Below are positions 50,119 through 62,797 of a DNA stretch of 64,000 nt, piece after piece. Positions within the stretch are counted from its first letter, which is position 1, and each line of letters opens with the position of its first letter. Position numbers and translations under genes: made by a program. Source of the stretch: Nemophila menziesii. Lineage: Eukaryota; Streptophyta; Magnoliopsida; Boraginales; Hydrophyllaceae. A model generated the notes under the pieces. That model had not been told where the DNA came from, did no database searches, and saw nothing but the letters and a program-made list of their open reading frames with translations. The stretch covers positions 186,001 through 250,000 of the forward strand of contig JARWIR010000039.1 in NCBI GenBank assembly GCA_029959085.1, given 5' to 3'.

Positions 50119-53100
50119 AATATATAGATTAGGACTAGCTTGATGACTATATTTTATAAATGTTAGCAAATTAGCTTTGTCTCTGGTGAAGTGATTTAAT
50201 ATTTATTCTCTTGGCACACGCTATTATATAGTGTACCACATTCTTAACTCATCTCTCTCGATACAATACAAAATCCTAGTCTCGTGTCTTTTTCAATTTG
50301 TGTCCAATCTATCTCGATACTCTTATAGTAAAATAACCTTCAAAGTACTCATTCATCTATCAATGTGGTTTGCATTTATATGAGTTTCAATGTTCTAAAG
50401 TGGTTGATGTTTTTACCATGCTTAGTTCATTCTACTCTGTGACTTATATGTGTTTTGAAATGGGTATATAATGTGTCATTAATTTTTTGTAATTGCATAT
50501 AGTTTTTTGAATGTGCATACTATAACTTATTTGAAATAATATACATTTAGGATTTTTTTATGATATTATTAAAATTTTGAATTCTTTTATTTTCTTAATA
50601 TGTTTATTATTTATAATAGAATAATTATTATGTAAAAAATTTGAGATTAAATTTGACTAGAGTATCAGTTGCTTAAAAAGTTTTAACACTTTAATTTTAT
50701 AACTATATGGTTTTTTAGATGGATGAACTCATGTAGTTACAAGATTCTCAGATACTTTTAATATTGAGACATGAATGAAAGTACCGATAATAGAGTTGTT
50801 GTCATTAATGATACTAGTTAAACATAATATTTTGCATCAAAGTAGATATCGATGATATGTTATTTTACGACATCTTGCATTCTTAATAAGGATAACACAC
50901 AATTTATACACTTATGTTTACAAGTTTTGGATTGGTGATAGAATAATAAACATTATCCATGAGCAGAAATAGCGTTTTGAGAACTCTTGGGTCTTTTTGG
51001 GATACTGTTTTGAGATCTTTTTGGGCCTTTTCAAGAAGGTTGTGTCCTTCACAAGTAGAAAATATTTAAATCCATTAGAAAAAAACTTTCGATGACACTC
51101 TGATACTTAAGTTAATAATAAATTTATGATAAAGTCCTCAAACAAGGGTGCTTATAAGAGGGGTGAAATGGTATATTTTGTACCATTTTTAATAATATAG
51201 TGGAAATGTTTTACTCTATACAACACATATTTGTAAATATTCCTAGTGTGATTCTTATATATATAACTAAATTATTCTAATATATAAGGATGTAAGCACA
51301 TATTGATCACATTATGTTTTCTTTATTGTAAATTTACGAAGCGCTTGAAAAGTACATTTGAAGACCTTTTATTTTAATATCTTTACCAATTTAATGATTA
51401 ATGACCCATCATCCGAATTTTTTAAGTTGTATATATTCTAGTAAAATTACCACTTAAATATGAATTCATCTTCATTTTTAAGGAACTAACCACTCATATT
51501 TCAAAGAAATTATTTAATACAAAAGTGGCGGGTTTATCAATATGATCAGCAATATAAGATTGTGAAGCGTTTAGACCATTTTGTCCCTTTACAAGAATGA
51601 ATATATCGGGTGGGATAGCCTATCTCACCCAAAATAACATGTTATTAGTCCTAATAATAATAATAGTATTGAGAATCATATTCTGAAACAATTAAATAAA
51701 CAACCCAATAATAGTCTTAAGGATGGAACTTCAATTCATAGTTCGATCTATCAAAAATATTGCACCTAAAGTACATTTGCTTTACTCATAAAAAAAGTGA
51801 ACTTGATGAAAAAATAACGGAACCAATGCTACGAATATATAACAAAATAATCATTACTTGATTTTTATTTTCATGTTGATGTTGTAAATTTTTTTTTTGT
51901 CAAAATATTGTATTTGATATTTAATAGATAGACAGAGAAAATGGAAGTTACTTTTGACAATATAAAAATGATACTACGTGGTTAAATGAAAGATTGGACT
52001 TGAAATAAATTAAGGCTTTAAGATTTAACTTTAAAAATTGTGGGGCAGGATGTTCTGTGAACAAAAGATATTTTTTTTATAAAATTAAGCTTTGGTCAAA
52101 ATAAAATATTAAAACTAAGGTAGACAATGGTCTCCCTAATATATTACACAAAAGCAAAAGAGGTTAGTTCCACTCTTGTCTTGTAAATGAAACCTTTCAG
52201 TCCCCTTTTTATGTTTTCCTAACAATTGTAAGTATTTTTTATTGGCATTACATTATTAATTTTATTATACGTGCCACTATATAATTGATATTAATAAATA
52301 ACTATACTGCCTCGTCTACCATAACTGGACAACACTTATAACATAATGAAAGAACAAAAAATAAAATAAAATTGTCACAGACTCAAAAAAAATATAGGAC
52401 TTAAATATTACATTTGCAAAATTAGAGACTAATTCCAAGAAAAAATTCAAATGTTAAGTTTGAAGAGTATTAACAATTCAATCATCATATTTTTTTTATT
52501 CCTAAAATGTCAAGGACTATAACATTTTAATAGAAATATATTGCAAATTCTTTTTTAATTTTTATGTGAATTTTTTCTCCATACTAAAAGACTGAGAACT
52601 AAGAATACCCAACTAAAATTTTCAATATAAATAATTCCAATAAATAGAAAATAACATGTTTCCAATAAAGTTCAAGTAACGAGTTTTCCAAACTAGGATA
52701 AAATATATTGAAAAATAAAAAAACATAATCAACCAAATTTACAAAAAACAATAATACTTTTCTTCTTATCCATTAGAATTATCCAAAATAATGAAAAATA
52801 GTATATCCCTTATAAAGGAGAAATAATAAGCTATTTACAAGACAATAAAAAAAATTAAACATTAACCTATGAAAGAATTTTCAATTGAAATGGAATGATC
52901 ATTCTAAAACAAAACAACACTTAAAAATAATCATTAGAAAAGGATGACACTATATATCAAATTTAAGTACAATTTACTAGTGTGATGTGTAACCTATAGA
53001 TAAGAAATAATTAGGGTTAGAGTTTGATATAATAAATAGTTGTGTTATGTGTTATGTACAATTAAAGGTATAATAATTATACCGATACTCGTATAAGTAT

Positions 53101-53608
53101 CTTTTTCTATTAATATATTTTTCTACCTTTTGGTTAATTGAATAACTTTTGAGTTATCCTTTTTTTATTATAACATATCATATAAAGTTAAATATGGTTT
53201 ATTTTCAATTCTTTATACAATAAGTGCGATTAGTTTTTTTTTGTTAATTTACATCATTTGTTGAATTTTCAGTTATTTTTATCATCATAACATATTATAT
53301 ATAGTTAATTATGATGTATTTTTATTCTTAATACAGTAAGGTGCAATTGTTGTTATTATATAGTTTATTAAATTTTGATACTTTATCTTATTTGAATTAC
53401 TATATATTTAAAAAATTATGATACTAGTAAAATTTGATTTAGATATATTTTATCTTTGTTTATTAAGATTTTGAATTCTTTATTTCCTTAATATCTTTAT
53501 TGTATATAGACAAGCAAGAATAAAATATCAAAAGAAAATTTGTAGCCATTACAATCTAAATCATTGACTAGACTTGGCTAAGAAGCAAGAAAACAGATCA
53601 TCATTTTC

Positions 53609-54637
53609 TCAATCTTTCTTCTTCATCCTTTCCAAACTCCTAGATGCAGCTGCTGGAGTATTGGAATGTGAAGATGGATTGGTTAAACTCCCATCCCGAA
53701 TGTTACTTCCTTGAAGATTAAGATTATCATAGCTCTTGTTGAAGAAATTATTATGTGTCATCATTATTTTACGTTTCTTGTTGTACGCATTATCTGGTTT
53801 AGCTATTTGGATTGAACTCTGATATGCCTCACCTGAACAAGTCAAACAAGATACAAAATGTTAAAAAAAACACAAAAAACTAAAATATGTGGATTCACTT
53901 AATATATCATATATAAATCATTTTAAATTCCCCAACCCTTGACCAGAAAAAAAAACCCCATATTATTTTGTCGTATTAAAATGACTACAATGTCCTAAAT
54001 GACTAACGGTATTCATACATAGAATACTTTTAAAACGGAATTCATATCATTCTGTATATAAGATTTACCATTTCTTCGATAAAATTAACTTTTTAATGTA
54101 TAGAAATATACACTACCTTACATAAACAACATTATACATTAGTCTATTATGTCTTTATAATTTTATCAAATAACCCTTGAATCCATTTAAGTCTAAAACA
54201 AAATCATGTTCTCCCTCAATTTATTTAAAAACTAATTTTATACAAACCCCACATAGCTGCAACATTACGTGGTAAGAAAATCAAGCAAAGTGCACTTTTT
54301 ATGTAAATTAACATCCAAATACAAAACAATTAACAAAGAAAAATTAAAATACAAATTAACCAACGAAATTTAGCTTTGAAATAAGATGTAAAAATTGGTT
54401 TTTCAAAAAAGGAGTTGTAAACGGGGCAGGAGAGCATATATCCATTATAAACAAGAAGAAATAATTTTAGATCCAATAAATAAATAAACTATTTACAAGG
54501 GATTAATGCAAATAGATAAATAAAATCAAACCTGACCAAAATTTGTCCCTTATTGAAATGGAATGGTCATCAATCAGAAAAAAGAAACACTTGACTGGAA
54601 GAGAAGAAGATCGACCGAGAAAAAAGAAAAAAAACAT
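53609..54637 (-). CDS. Unrecognised two-exon reading frame in U12 (109 aa)
   Basis: Second copy of the continuous frame. Exon 1 runs from the ATG at 54635-54637 to 54532 (106 nt); exon 2 runs from 53832 to the stop at 53609 (224 nt). The donor, acceptor and 49-bp deletion are the same as in U2. It differs from U2 in a few residues, for example GRSSS for GRSSC near the N-terminus and SLERMKKKD for SLERTEKKD at the C-terminus. The intact promoter is at 54809-54957, and AATAAA is at 53496-53501. U2 and U12 are nearly identical here because U12 took this part from a U2-like unit, so the shared open frame counts as one observation. No family recognised. Confidence 0.35.
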
Positions 54638-54808
54638 TGAAAAAAGGATTCATCAAAGTATTAAATATATGTTAAGTAATAATTAGAAGAAAATGATACA
54701 TATAGTACAGAGTACTGATTATTTTGTGTTTGTAATGTGTTATTTATATCTTGGAAAGGGTGGAGCCTAAAGTTGGATATTAGTTCTATATTGGGAAAGC
54801 AGGCGGCG

Positions 54809-54957
54809 CTAGGGTTTTTGATATCATAAATGAAAGAAGATGATATATAAGGCTATCAACCATATGAACCCAGAACACAGTACAAACGATCCTAAAAACC
54901 AAACACACCTTTGATGGCCCAATAGGTTTCAAAATTAATTTTTCTTGGGCTTGGGCC
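54809..54957 (-). promoter_or_regulatory. Promoter of U12
   Basis: U2-type: telo-box 54809-54817 followed on the minus strand by GCGCCGCC, TATATA, and the complete TGGGCTTGGGCC pair ending at 54957. It stands in front of the second continuous two-exon reading frame. Confidence 0.65.
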
Positions 54958-57748
54958 AATATATAGATTTGGACTAGCTTGATGACTATATTTTATAAAC
55001 GTTGGCAAATTAGCTTTGTCTCTGGTGAAGTGACTTAATATTTATTCTCTTGGCACACGCTATTATATAGTATACCACATTCTTATCTTATCTCTCTCGA
55101 TACAATACACAATCCTAGTCTCATGCCTTTTTCAATTTGTGTCCAATCTATCTCGATACTCTTATAGTAAAATAACCTTCAAAGTACTCATTCATCTATC
55201 AATATAGTTTGCATTTATATGAGTTTAAATGTTCTAAAGTGGTTGATGTTTTTACCATGCTTAGTTCATTCTACTCTGTGACTTATATGTGTTTTGAAAT
55301 GGGTATATAAGGTGACATTAATTTTTTGTAATTGCATATAATTTTTTGAATTTTCATACTGTAACTTATTTGAAATAATATACATTTAGTATTTTTTTTA
55401 TGATATTATTGAAATTTTGAATTCTTTTATTTTCTTAATATGTTTATTATTTATAATAGAATAATTATTATGCAAAAAATTTGAGATTAAATTTGACTAG
55501 AGTATCAGTTGCTTAAAAGGTTTTAACACTTTGATTTTATAACTATATGGTTTTTTAATGGATGAACTCAAGTAGTTACAAGATTCTCAGATACTTTTAA
55601 TATTGAGACATGAATGAAAGTACCGATAATAGAGTTGTTGTCATTAATGATACTAGTTAAACATAATATTTTGCATCAAAGTAGATATTGATGATATGTT
55701 ATTTTACGACATCTTGCATTCTTAATAAGGATAACATACAATTTATACACTTATGTTTACAAGTTTTGGATTGGTGATAGAATAATAAACATTATCCATG
55801 AGCAGAAATAGCGTTTTGAGATCTCTTGGGGCTTTTAGGGATACTGTTTTGAGATCTTTTTGGGCCTTTTCAAGAAGGTTGTGTCCTTCACAAGTAGAAA
55901 ATATTTAAATCCATTAGAAAAAAACTTTCGATGACACTCTGATACTCAAGTTAATAATAAATTTATGATAAAGTCCTCAAACAAGGGTGCTTATAAGAGG
56001 GGTGAAATGTTATATTTTGTACCATTTTTAATAATATAGTGGAAATGTTTTACTCTATACAACACATATTTGTAAATATTCCTAGTGTGATTCTTATATA
56101 TATAACTAAATTATTCTAATATATAAGGATGTAAGCACATATTGATCACATTATGTTTTCTTCATTGTAAATTTACGAAGCGCTTGAAAAGTACATTTGA
56201 AGACCTTTTATTTTAATATCTTTACCAATTTAATGATTAATGACCCATCTTCCGAATTTTTTAAGTTGTATATATTCTTGTAAAATTACCACTTAAATAT
56301 GAATTCATCTTCATTTTTAAGGAACTAACCACTCATATTTCAAAGAAAGTATTTAATACAAAAGTGGCGGGTTTATTAATATGATTAACAATATAAGATT
56401 GTGAAGCGTTTAGACCATTTTGTCCCTTTACAAGAATGAATATATCGGGTGGGATAGCCTATCTCACCCAAAATAACATGTTATTAGTCCTAATAATAAT
56501 AATAGTATTGAGAATCATATTCTGAAACAATTATATAAACGACCCAATAATAGTCTTAAGGATGGAACTTCAATTCATAGTTCGATCTATCAAAAATATT
56601 GCACCTAAAGTACATTTGCTTTACTCATAAAAAAAGTGAACTTGATGAAAAAATAACGGAACCAATGCTACGAATATATAACAAAATAATCATTATTTGA
56701 TTTTTTTTTCATGTTGATGTTGTAATTTTTTTTTTGTCAAAATATTGTATTTGATATTTAATAGATGGACAGAGAAAATGGAAGTTACTTTTGACAATAT
56801 AAAAATGATACTACGTGGTTAAATGAAAGATTGGACTTGAAATAAATTAAGGCTTTAAGATTTAACTTTAAAAATTGTGGGGTAGGATGTTCTGTGAACA
56901 AAAGATATTTTTTTATAAAATTAAGCTTTGGTCAAAATAAAATATTAAAACTAAGGTAGACAATGGTCTCCCTAATAGGCAGCCATGATTACACAAAAGC
57001 AAAAGAGGTTAGTTTCACCCTTATCTTGTAAATGAAACCTTTCAGTCCCCTTTTTATGTTTTTCTAAAAATGGTAAGTCTTTTTTTATTGGCATTACATT
57101 ATTATTTTTATTCCACGTGCCACTGTATAATTGATATTAATAAATAACTATACTGCCTCGTCTTCCATAACAGGACAACACTTTTAACATAATGAAAAAA
57201 CAAAAAAAAAATATAAAATTGTGACAAACTCGAAAAAAATATACGACTTAAATATTACATTTGCAAAATTAGAGACTAATTCCAAGTAAAAATTCAAATG
57301 TTAAGTTTGAAGAGTACTAACAATTCAATCATCATATTTTTTTTATTCCAAAAATGTCAAGGACTATAACATTTTCATAGAAATACATTGCAAATTATTT
57401 TTTAATTTTTATGTGAATTTTTTCTCCATACTAAATAGACTGAGAACTAAGAATACCCAACTAAAATTTTCAATATAAATAATTCCAATAAATAGAAAAT
57501 GATACGTTTCCAATAAAGTTCAAGTAACATAATCAATCAAATTTACAAATAACAATAATACTTTTCTTCCTATCCATTAGAAATATCCAAAATAATGAAA
57601 AAGAGTATATCCATTATAAAGGAGAAATAATAAGCTACTTACAAGAAAATAAAAAAAGAATTAAACATTAACCTATGAAAGCTTTTTCAATTGAAATGGA
57701 ATGATCACTCTAAAACAAAACAACACTTAACGATAATCATTAGAAAAG

Positions 57749-57772
57749 GCTAAAAACCATAAATGATTTTAA
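57749..57772. other. Same deletion junction and filler in U13
   Basis: The filler (CTAAAAACCATAAATGATTT and four more bases) and both break points are the same as in U1. The two short units therefore descend from one deletion event. Confidence 0.85.
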
Positions 57773-57802
57773 AATTAGTTCGATATTGGAAAGCAGGCGG
57801 CG

Positions 57803-57951
57803 CTAGGGTTTTTGATATCATAAATGAAAGAAGATGATATATAAGGCTATCAACCAGATGAACCCAGAACACAGTACAAACGATCCTAAAAACCAAACAC
57901 ACCTTTGATGGCCCAATAGGTTTCAAAATTAATTTTTCTTGGGCTTGGGCC
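57803..57951 (-). promoter_or_regulatory. Promoter of U13 (no gene body behind it)
   Basis: Telo-box 57803-57811, TATATA, and site II pair ending at 57951, all intact. As in U1, the exons downstream are deleted. Confidence 0.55.
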
Positions 57952-60900
57952 AATATATAGATTTGGACTAGCTTGATGACTATATTTTATAAACGTTGGC
58001 AAATTAGCTTTGTCTCTGGTGAAGTGACTTAATATTTATTCTCTTGGCACACGCTATTATATAGTATACCACATTCTTATCTTATCTCTCTCGATACAAT
58101 ACACAATCCTAGTCTCATGCCTTTTTCAATTTGTGTACAATCTATCTCGATACTCTTATAGTAAAATACCCTTCAAAGTACTCATTCATCTATCAATATA
58201 GTTTGCATTTATATGAGTTTAAATGTTCTAAAGTGGTTGATGTTTTTACCATGCTTAGTTCATTCTACTCTGTGACTTATATGTGTTTTGAAATGGGTAT
58301 ATAAGGTGACATTAATTTTTTGTAATTGCATATAATTTTTTGAATTTTCATACTGTAACTTATTTGAATAATATACATTTAGGATTTTTTTTATGATATT
58401 ATTGAAATTTTAAATTCTTTTATTTTCTTAATATGTTTATTATTTATAATAGAATAATTATTATGCAAAAAATTTGAGATTAAATTTGACTAGAGTATCA
58501 GTTGCTTAAAAGGTTTTAACACTTTGATTTTATAACTATATGGTTTTTTAGATGGATGAACTCAAGTAGTTACAAGATTCTCAGATACTTTTAATATTGA
58601 GACATGAATGAAAGTACCGATAATAGAGTTGTTGTCATCAATGATACTAGTTAAACATAATATTTTGCATCAAAGTAGATATTGATGATATGTTATTTTA
58701 CGACATCTTGCATTCTTAATAAGGATAACACATAATTTATACACTTATGTTTACAAGTTTTGGATTGGTGATAGAATAATAAACATTATCCATGAGCAGA
58801 AATAGCGTTTTGAGATCTCTTGGGTCTTTTTGGGATACTGTTTTGAGATCTTTTTGGGCCTTTTCAAGATGGTTGTGTCCTTCACAAGTAGAAAATATTT
58901 AAATCCATTAGAAAAAAACTTTCGATGAAACTCTGATACTCAAGTTAATAATAATTTTATGATAAAGTCCTCAAACAAGGGTGCTTATAAGAGGGGTGAA
59001 ATGGTATATTTTGTACCATTTTTAATAATATAGTGGAAATGTTTTACTCTATACAACACATATTTGTACATATTCCTAGTGTGATTCTTATATATATAAC
59101 TAAATTATTCTAATATATAAGGATGTAAGCACATATTGATCACATTATGTTTTCTTCATTGTAAATTTACGAAGCGCTTGAAAAGTACATTTGAAGACCT
59201 TTTATTTTAATATCTTTACCAATTTAATGATTAATGACCCATCATCCGAATTTTTTAAGTTGTATATATACTAGTAAAATTACCACTTAGATATGAATTC
59301 ATCTTCATTTTTAAGGAACTAACCACTCATATTTCAAAGAAAGTATTTAATACAAAAGTGGCAGGTTTATTAATATGATCAACAATATAAGATTGTGAGG
59401 CGTTTAAACCATTTTGTCCGTTTACAAGAACGAATATATCGGGTGGGCTAGCCTATCTCACCCATAATAACATGTTATTAGTCCTAATAATAATAATAGT
59501 ATTGAGAATCATATTCTGAAACAATTAAATAAACAACCCAATAATAGTCTTAAGGATGGAACTTCTATTCATAGTTCGATCTATCAAAAATATTGCACCT
59601 AAAGTACATTTGCTTTACTCATAAAAAAAGTGAACTTGATGAAAAAATAACGGAACCAATGCTACGAATATATAACAAAATAATCATTATTTGATTTTTA
59701 TTTTCATGTTGATGTTGTAAATTTTTTTTTGTCAAAATATTGTATTTGATATTTAATAGATGGACAGAGAAAATGGAAGTTACTTTTGACAATATAAAAA
59801 TGATACTACGTGGTTAAATGAAAGATTGGACTTGAAATAAATTAAGGCTTTAAGATTTAACTTTAAAAATTGTGGGGCAGGATGTTCTGTGAACAAAAGA
59901 TATTTTTTTATAAAATTAAGCTTTGGTCAAAATAAAATATTAAAACTAAGGTAGACAATGGTCTCCCTAATAGGCAGCCATGATTACACAAAAGCAAAAG
60001 AGGTTAGTTTCACCCTTATCTTGTAAATGAAACCTTTCAGTCCCCTTTTTATGTTTTTCTAAAAATGGTAAGTCTTTTTTTATTGGCATTACATTATTAA
60101 TTTTATTCCACGTGCCACTGTATAATTGATATTAATAAATAACTATACTGCCTCGTCTTCCATAACAGGACAACACTTATAACATAATGAAAAAACAAAA
60201 AAAATATAAAATTGTGACAAACTCGAAAAAAATATACGACTTAAATATTACATTTGCAAAATTAGAGACTAATTCCAAGTAAAAATTCAAATGTTAAGTT
60301 TGAAGAGTACTAACAATTCAATCATCATATTTTTTTTATTCCAAAAATGTCTAGACTATAACATTTTCATAGAAATACATTGCAAATTATTTTTTAATTT
60401 TTATGTGAATTTTTTCTCCATACTAAATAGATTGAGAACTAAGAATACCCAACTAAAATTTTCAATATAAATAATTCCAATAAATAGAAAATGATATGTT
60501 CCCAATAAAGTTCAAGTAACATAATCAATCAAATTTACAAATAACAATAATACTTTTCTTCCTTTCCATTAGAAATATCCAAAATAATGAAAAAGAGTAT
60601 ATCCATTATAAAGGAGAAATAATAAGCTACTTACAAGAAAATAAAAAAAAGAATTAAACATTAACCTATGAAAGCTTTTTCAATTGAAATGGAATGATCA
60701 CTCTAAAACAAAACAACACTTAAAGATAATCATTAGAAAAGGATGACACTATATATCAAATTTAAGTACAATTTACTAGTGTGATTTGTAATCTATAGAT
60801 AAGAAATAGTTAGGGTTAGAATTTGATATAATAAATAGTTGTGTTATGTGTTATGTACAATTAAAGGTATAATAATTGTACCGATACTCGTATATGTAAC

Positions 60901-61408
60901 TTTTTCTATTAATATATTTTTCTACCTTTTGGTTAATTGAATAACTTTTGAGTTATCCTTTTTTTATTATAACATATCATATAAAGTTAATTATGGTTTA
61001 TTTTTAATTCTTTATACAATAAGTGCGATTAGTTTTTTTTGTTATTTACATCATTTGTTGAATTTTCTGTTATTTTTATTATCATAACATATTATATATA
61101 GTTAATTATGATGTATTTTTATTCTTAATACAGTAAGGTGCAATTGTTTTTGTTATTATATAGTTTATTAAATTTTGATACTTTATCTTATTTGAATTAC
61201 TATATATTTAAAAAATTATGATACTAGTAAAATGTGATTTAGATGTATTTTATCTTTGTTTATTAAGATTTTGAATTCTTTATTTCCTTAATATCTTTAT
61301 TGTATATAGACAAGCAAGAATAAAATATCAAAAGAAAATTTGTAGCCATTACAATCTAAAACATTGACTAGACTTGGCTAAGAAGCAAGAAAACAGATCA
61401 TCATTTTC

Positions 61409-61676
61409 TCAATCTTTCTTCTTCAACCTTTCCAAACTCCTAGAAGCAGCTGCTGGAGTATTTGAATGTGAAGATGGATTTGTTAAACTCCCATCCCGAA
61501 TGTTACTTCCTTGAAGATTAAGATTATCATAGCTCTTGTTGAAGAAATGATCATGTGACATCATTATTTTGCCTTTCTTGTCGTACGTCTGGTTTGGCTA
61601 TTTCTTTTATCGATGAACTTGATGTAACGGTAGCTAGGATGGCGTAAGATTAGGATTGAACCCTGATATGCCTCAC
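61409..61676 (-). pseudogene. Terminal exon of U14, frameshifted
   Basis: Shares the 5-bp deletion (GTACGTCTGG) with U3 and is broken in the same way. It keeps the 49-bp segment and has the acceptor AG at 61677-61678. Confidence 0.45.
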
Positions 61677-62649
61677 CTGAACAAGTCAAACAAGATACAA
61701 AATGCTAAAAAAAACACAAAAAACTAAAATATGTGGATTCACTTAATATATCATATATAAATCATTTTAAATTACAACCCTTGACCGGAAAAAAAACCCC
61801 AAATTATTTTGTCGTATTAAAATGACTACAATGTTCTAAATGGCTAATGGCATTCATACATAGAATACTTTTAAAACGGCATTCATATCAATCTGTATAT
61901 AAGATTTACCATTCCTTTCATAAAATTTACTTTTTAATGTATAGAAACATACACTACCTTACATAACCAACATTATACATTAGTCTATTATGTCATTATA
62001 ATTTTATCAAATACCCCTTGAATCCATTTAAGTCTAAAACAAAATCATGTTCTCCCTCAATTTATTTAAAAAATAATTTTATACAAAACCCACATAGATG
62101 CAACATTACATGGCAAGAAAACCAAGCAAAGTGCATTTTTTATGTAAATTTACATCCAAATACAAAACAATTAACAAAGAAAAATTATAATACAAATTAA
62201 CAACCGAAATTTAGCTTTGAAATAAGATGTAAAAATTGGTTTTTCGGAAAAGGAGTTGTAAACGGGGCAGGAGAGCTTATATCCATTATAAACAAGAAGA
62301 AATAATTTTAGATCCAATAAATAAATAAACTATTTACAAGGGATCAATGCAAATAGATAAATAAAATCAAACCTGGCCAAAATTTGTCCCTTATTGAAAT
62401 GGAATGGTCATCAATCAGAAAAAAGAAACACTTGACTGGAAGAGATGAAGATCGACCTAGAAAAAAGATAAAAAAATTGAAAAAAGGATGCATCAAAGTA
62501 TTAAATATATTTTAAGTAATAATTAGAAGAAAATGATACATATAGTACAGAGTACTGATTATTTTGTGTGTGTAATGTGTTATTTTTATCTTGGAAAGGG
62601 TGGAGCCCAAAGTTGGATATTAGTTCGATATTAGGAAAGCAGGCGAACA

Positions 62650-62797
62650 CTAGGGTTTTTGATATCATAAATGGAAGAAGATGTTATATAAGGCTATCAA
62701 CCAGATGAACACAAAACACAGTACAAACGATCCTAAAAACCAAAACACCTTTGATGGCCCAATAGGTTTTAAAATTAATTTTTCTTGGGCTTGGGCC
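62650..62797 (-). promoter_or_regulatory. Promoter of U14
   Basis: Telo-box 62650-62658 with the second-class GAACACTAGGG context, TATATAA, and an intact TGGGCTTGGGCC pair (to 62797), so it combines features of both classes. Confidence 0.6.

Larger units (their letters stand above)
46894..51701. repeat. Array unit U11 (4808 bp)
   Basis: Continues the homogenised block until about 47.99 kb, where GTATATCCCTT begins a stretch shared with U12 and partly with U2 (GTGCAATTGTTGTTATTAT). The terminal exon carries a private stop codon (48998-49000). The 3' half matches U8-U10 again. Confidence 0.95.
51702..56540. repeat. Array unit U12, mosaic of U11 and U2/U1 types (4839 bp)
   Basis: Up to about 53.4 kb it is U11-like, including the missing GGCAGCCATGA and the 44-bp segment. 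From about 53.43 kb (AAAATTTGATTTAGATATATT) it is almost identical to U2, and its last third has the U1-type GGGGCTTTTAGGGATACTG (near 55828). It carries the second copy of the continuous two-exon reading frame. Confidence 0.94.
56541..59534. repeat. Array unit U13, short form (2994 bp)
   Basis: Same length and same deletion/filler junction as U1 (filler about 57749-57772). The 5' part is U1-like (GGGGTAGGATG). The part after the junction is U2-like (TGTGTACAATCTATC, AAATACCCTTC). About 59265-59465 carries second-class variants (ATATACTAGTAAAATTACC, GTGGCAGG, GTGAGGCGTTTAAACC), suggesting a conversion patch. It keeps the promoter and has no terminal exon. I see no gene in the rest. Confidence 0.95.
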
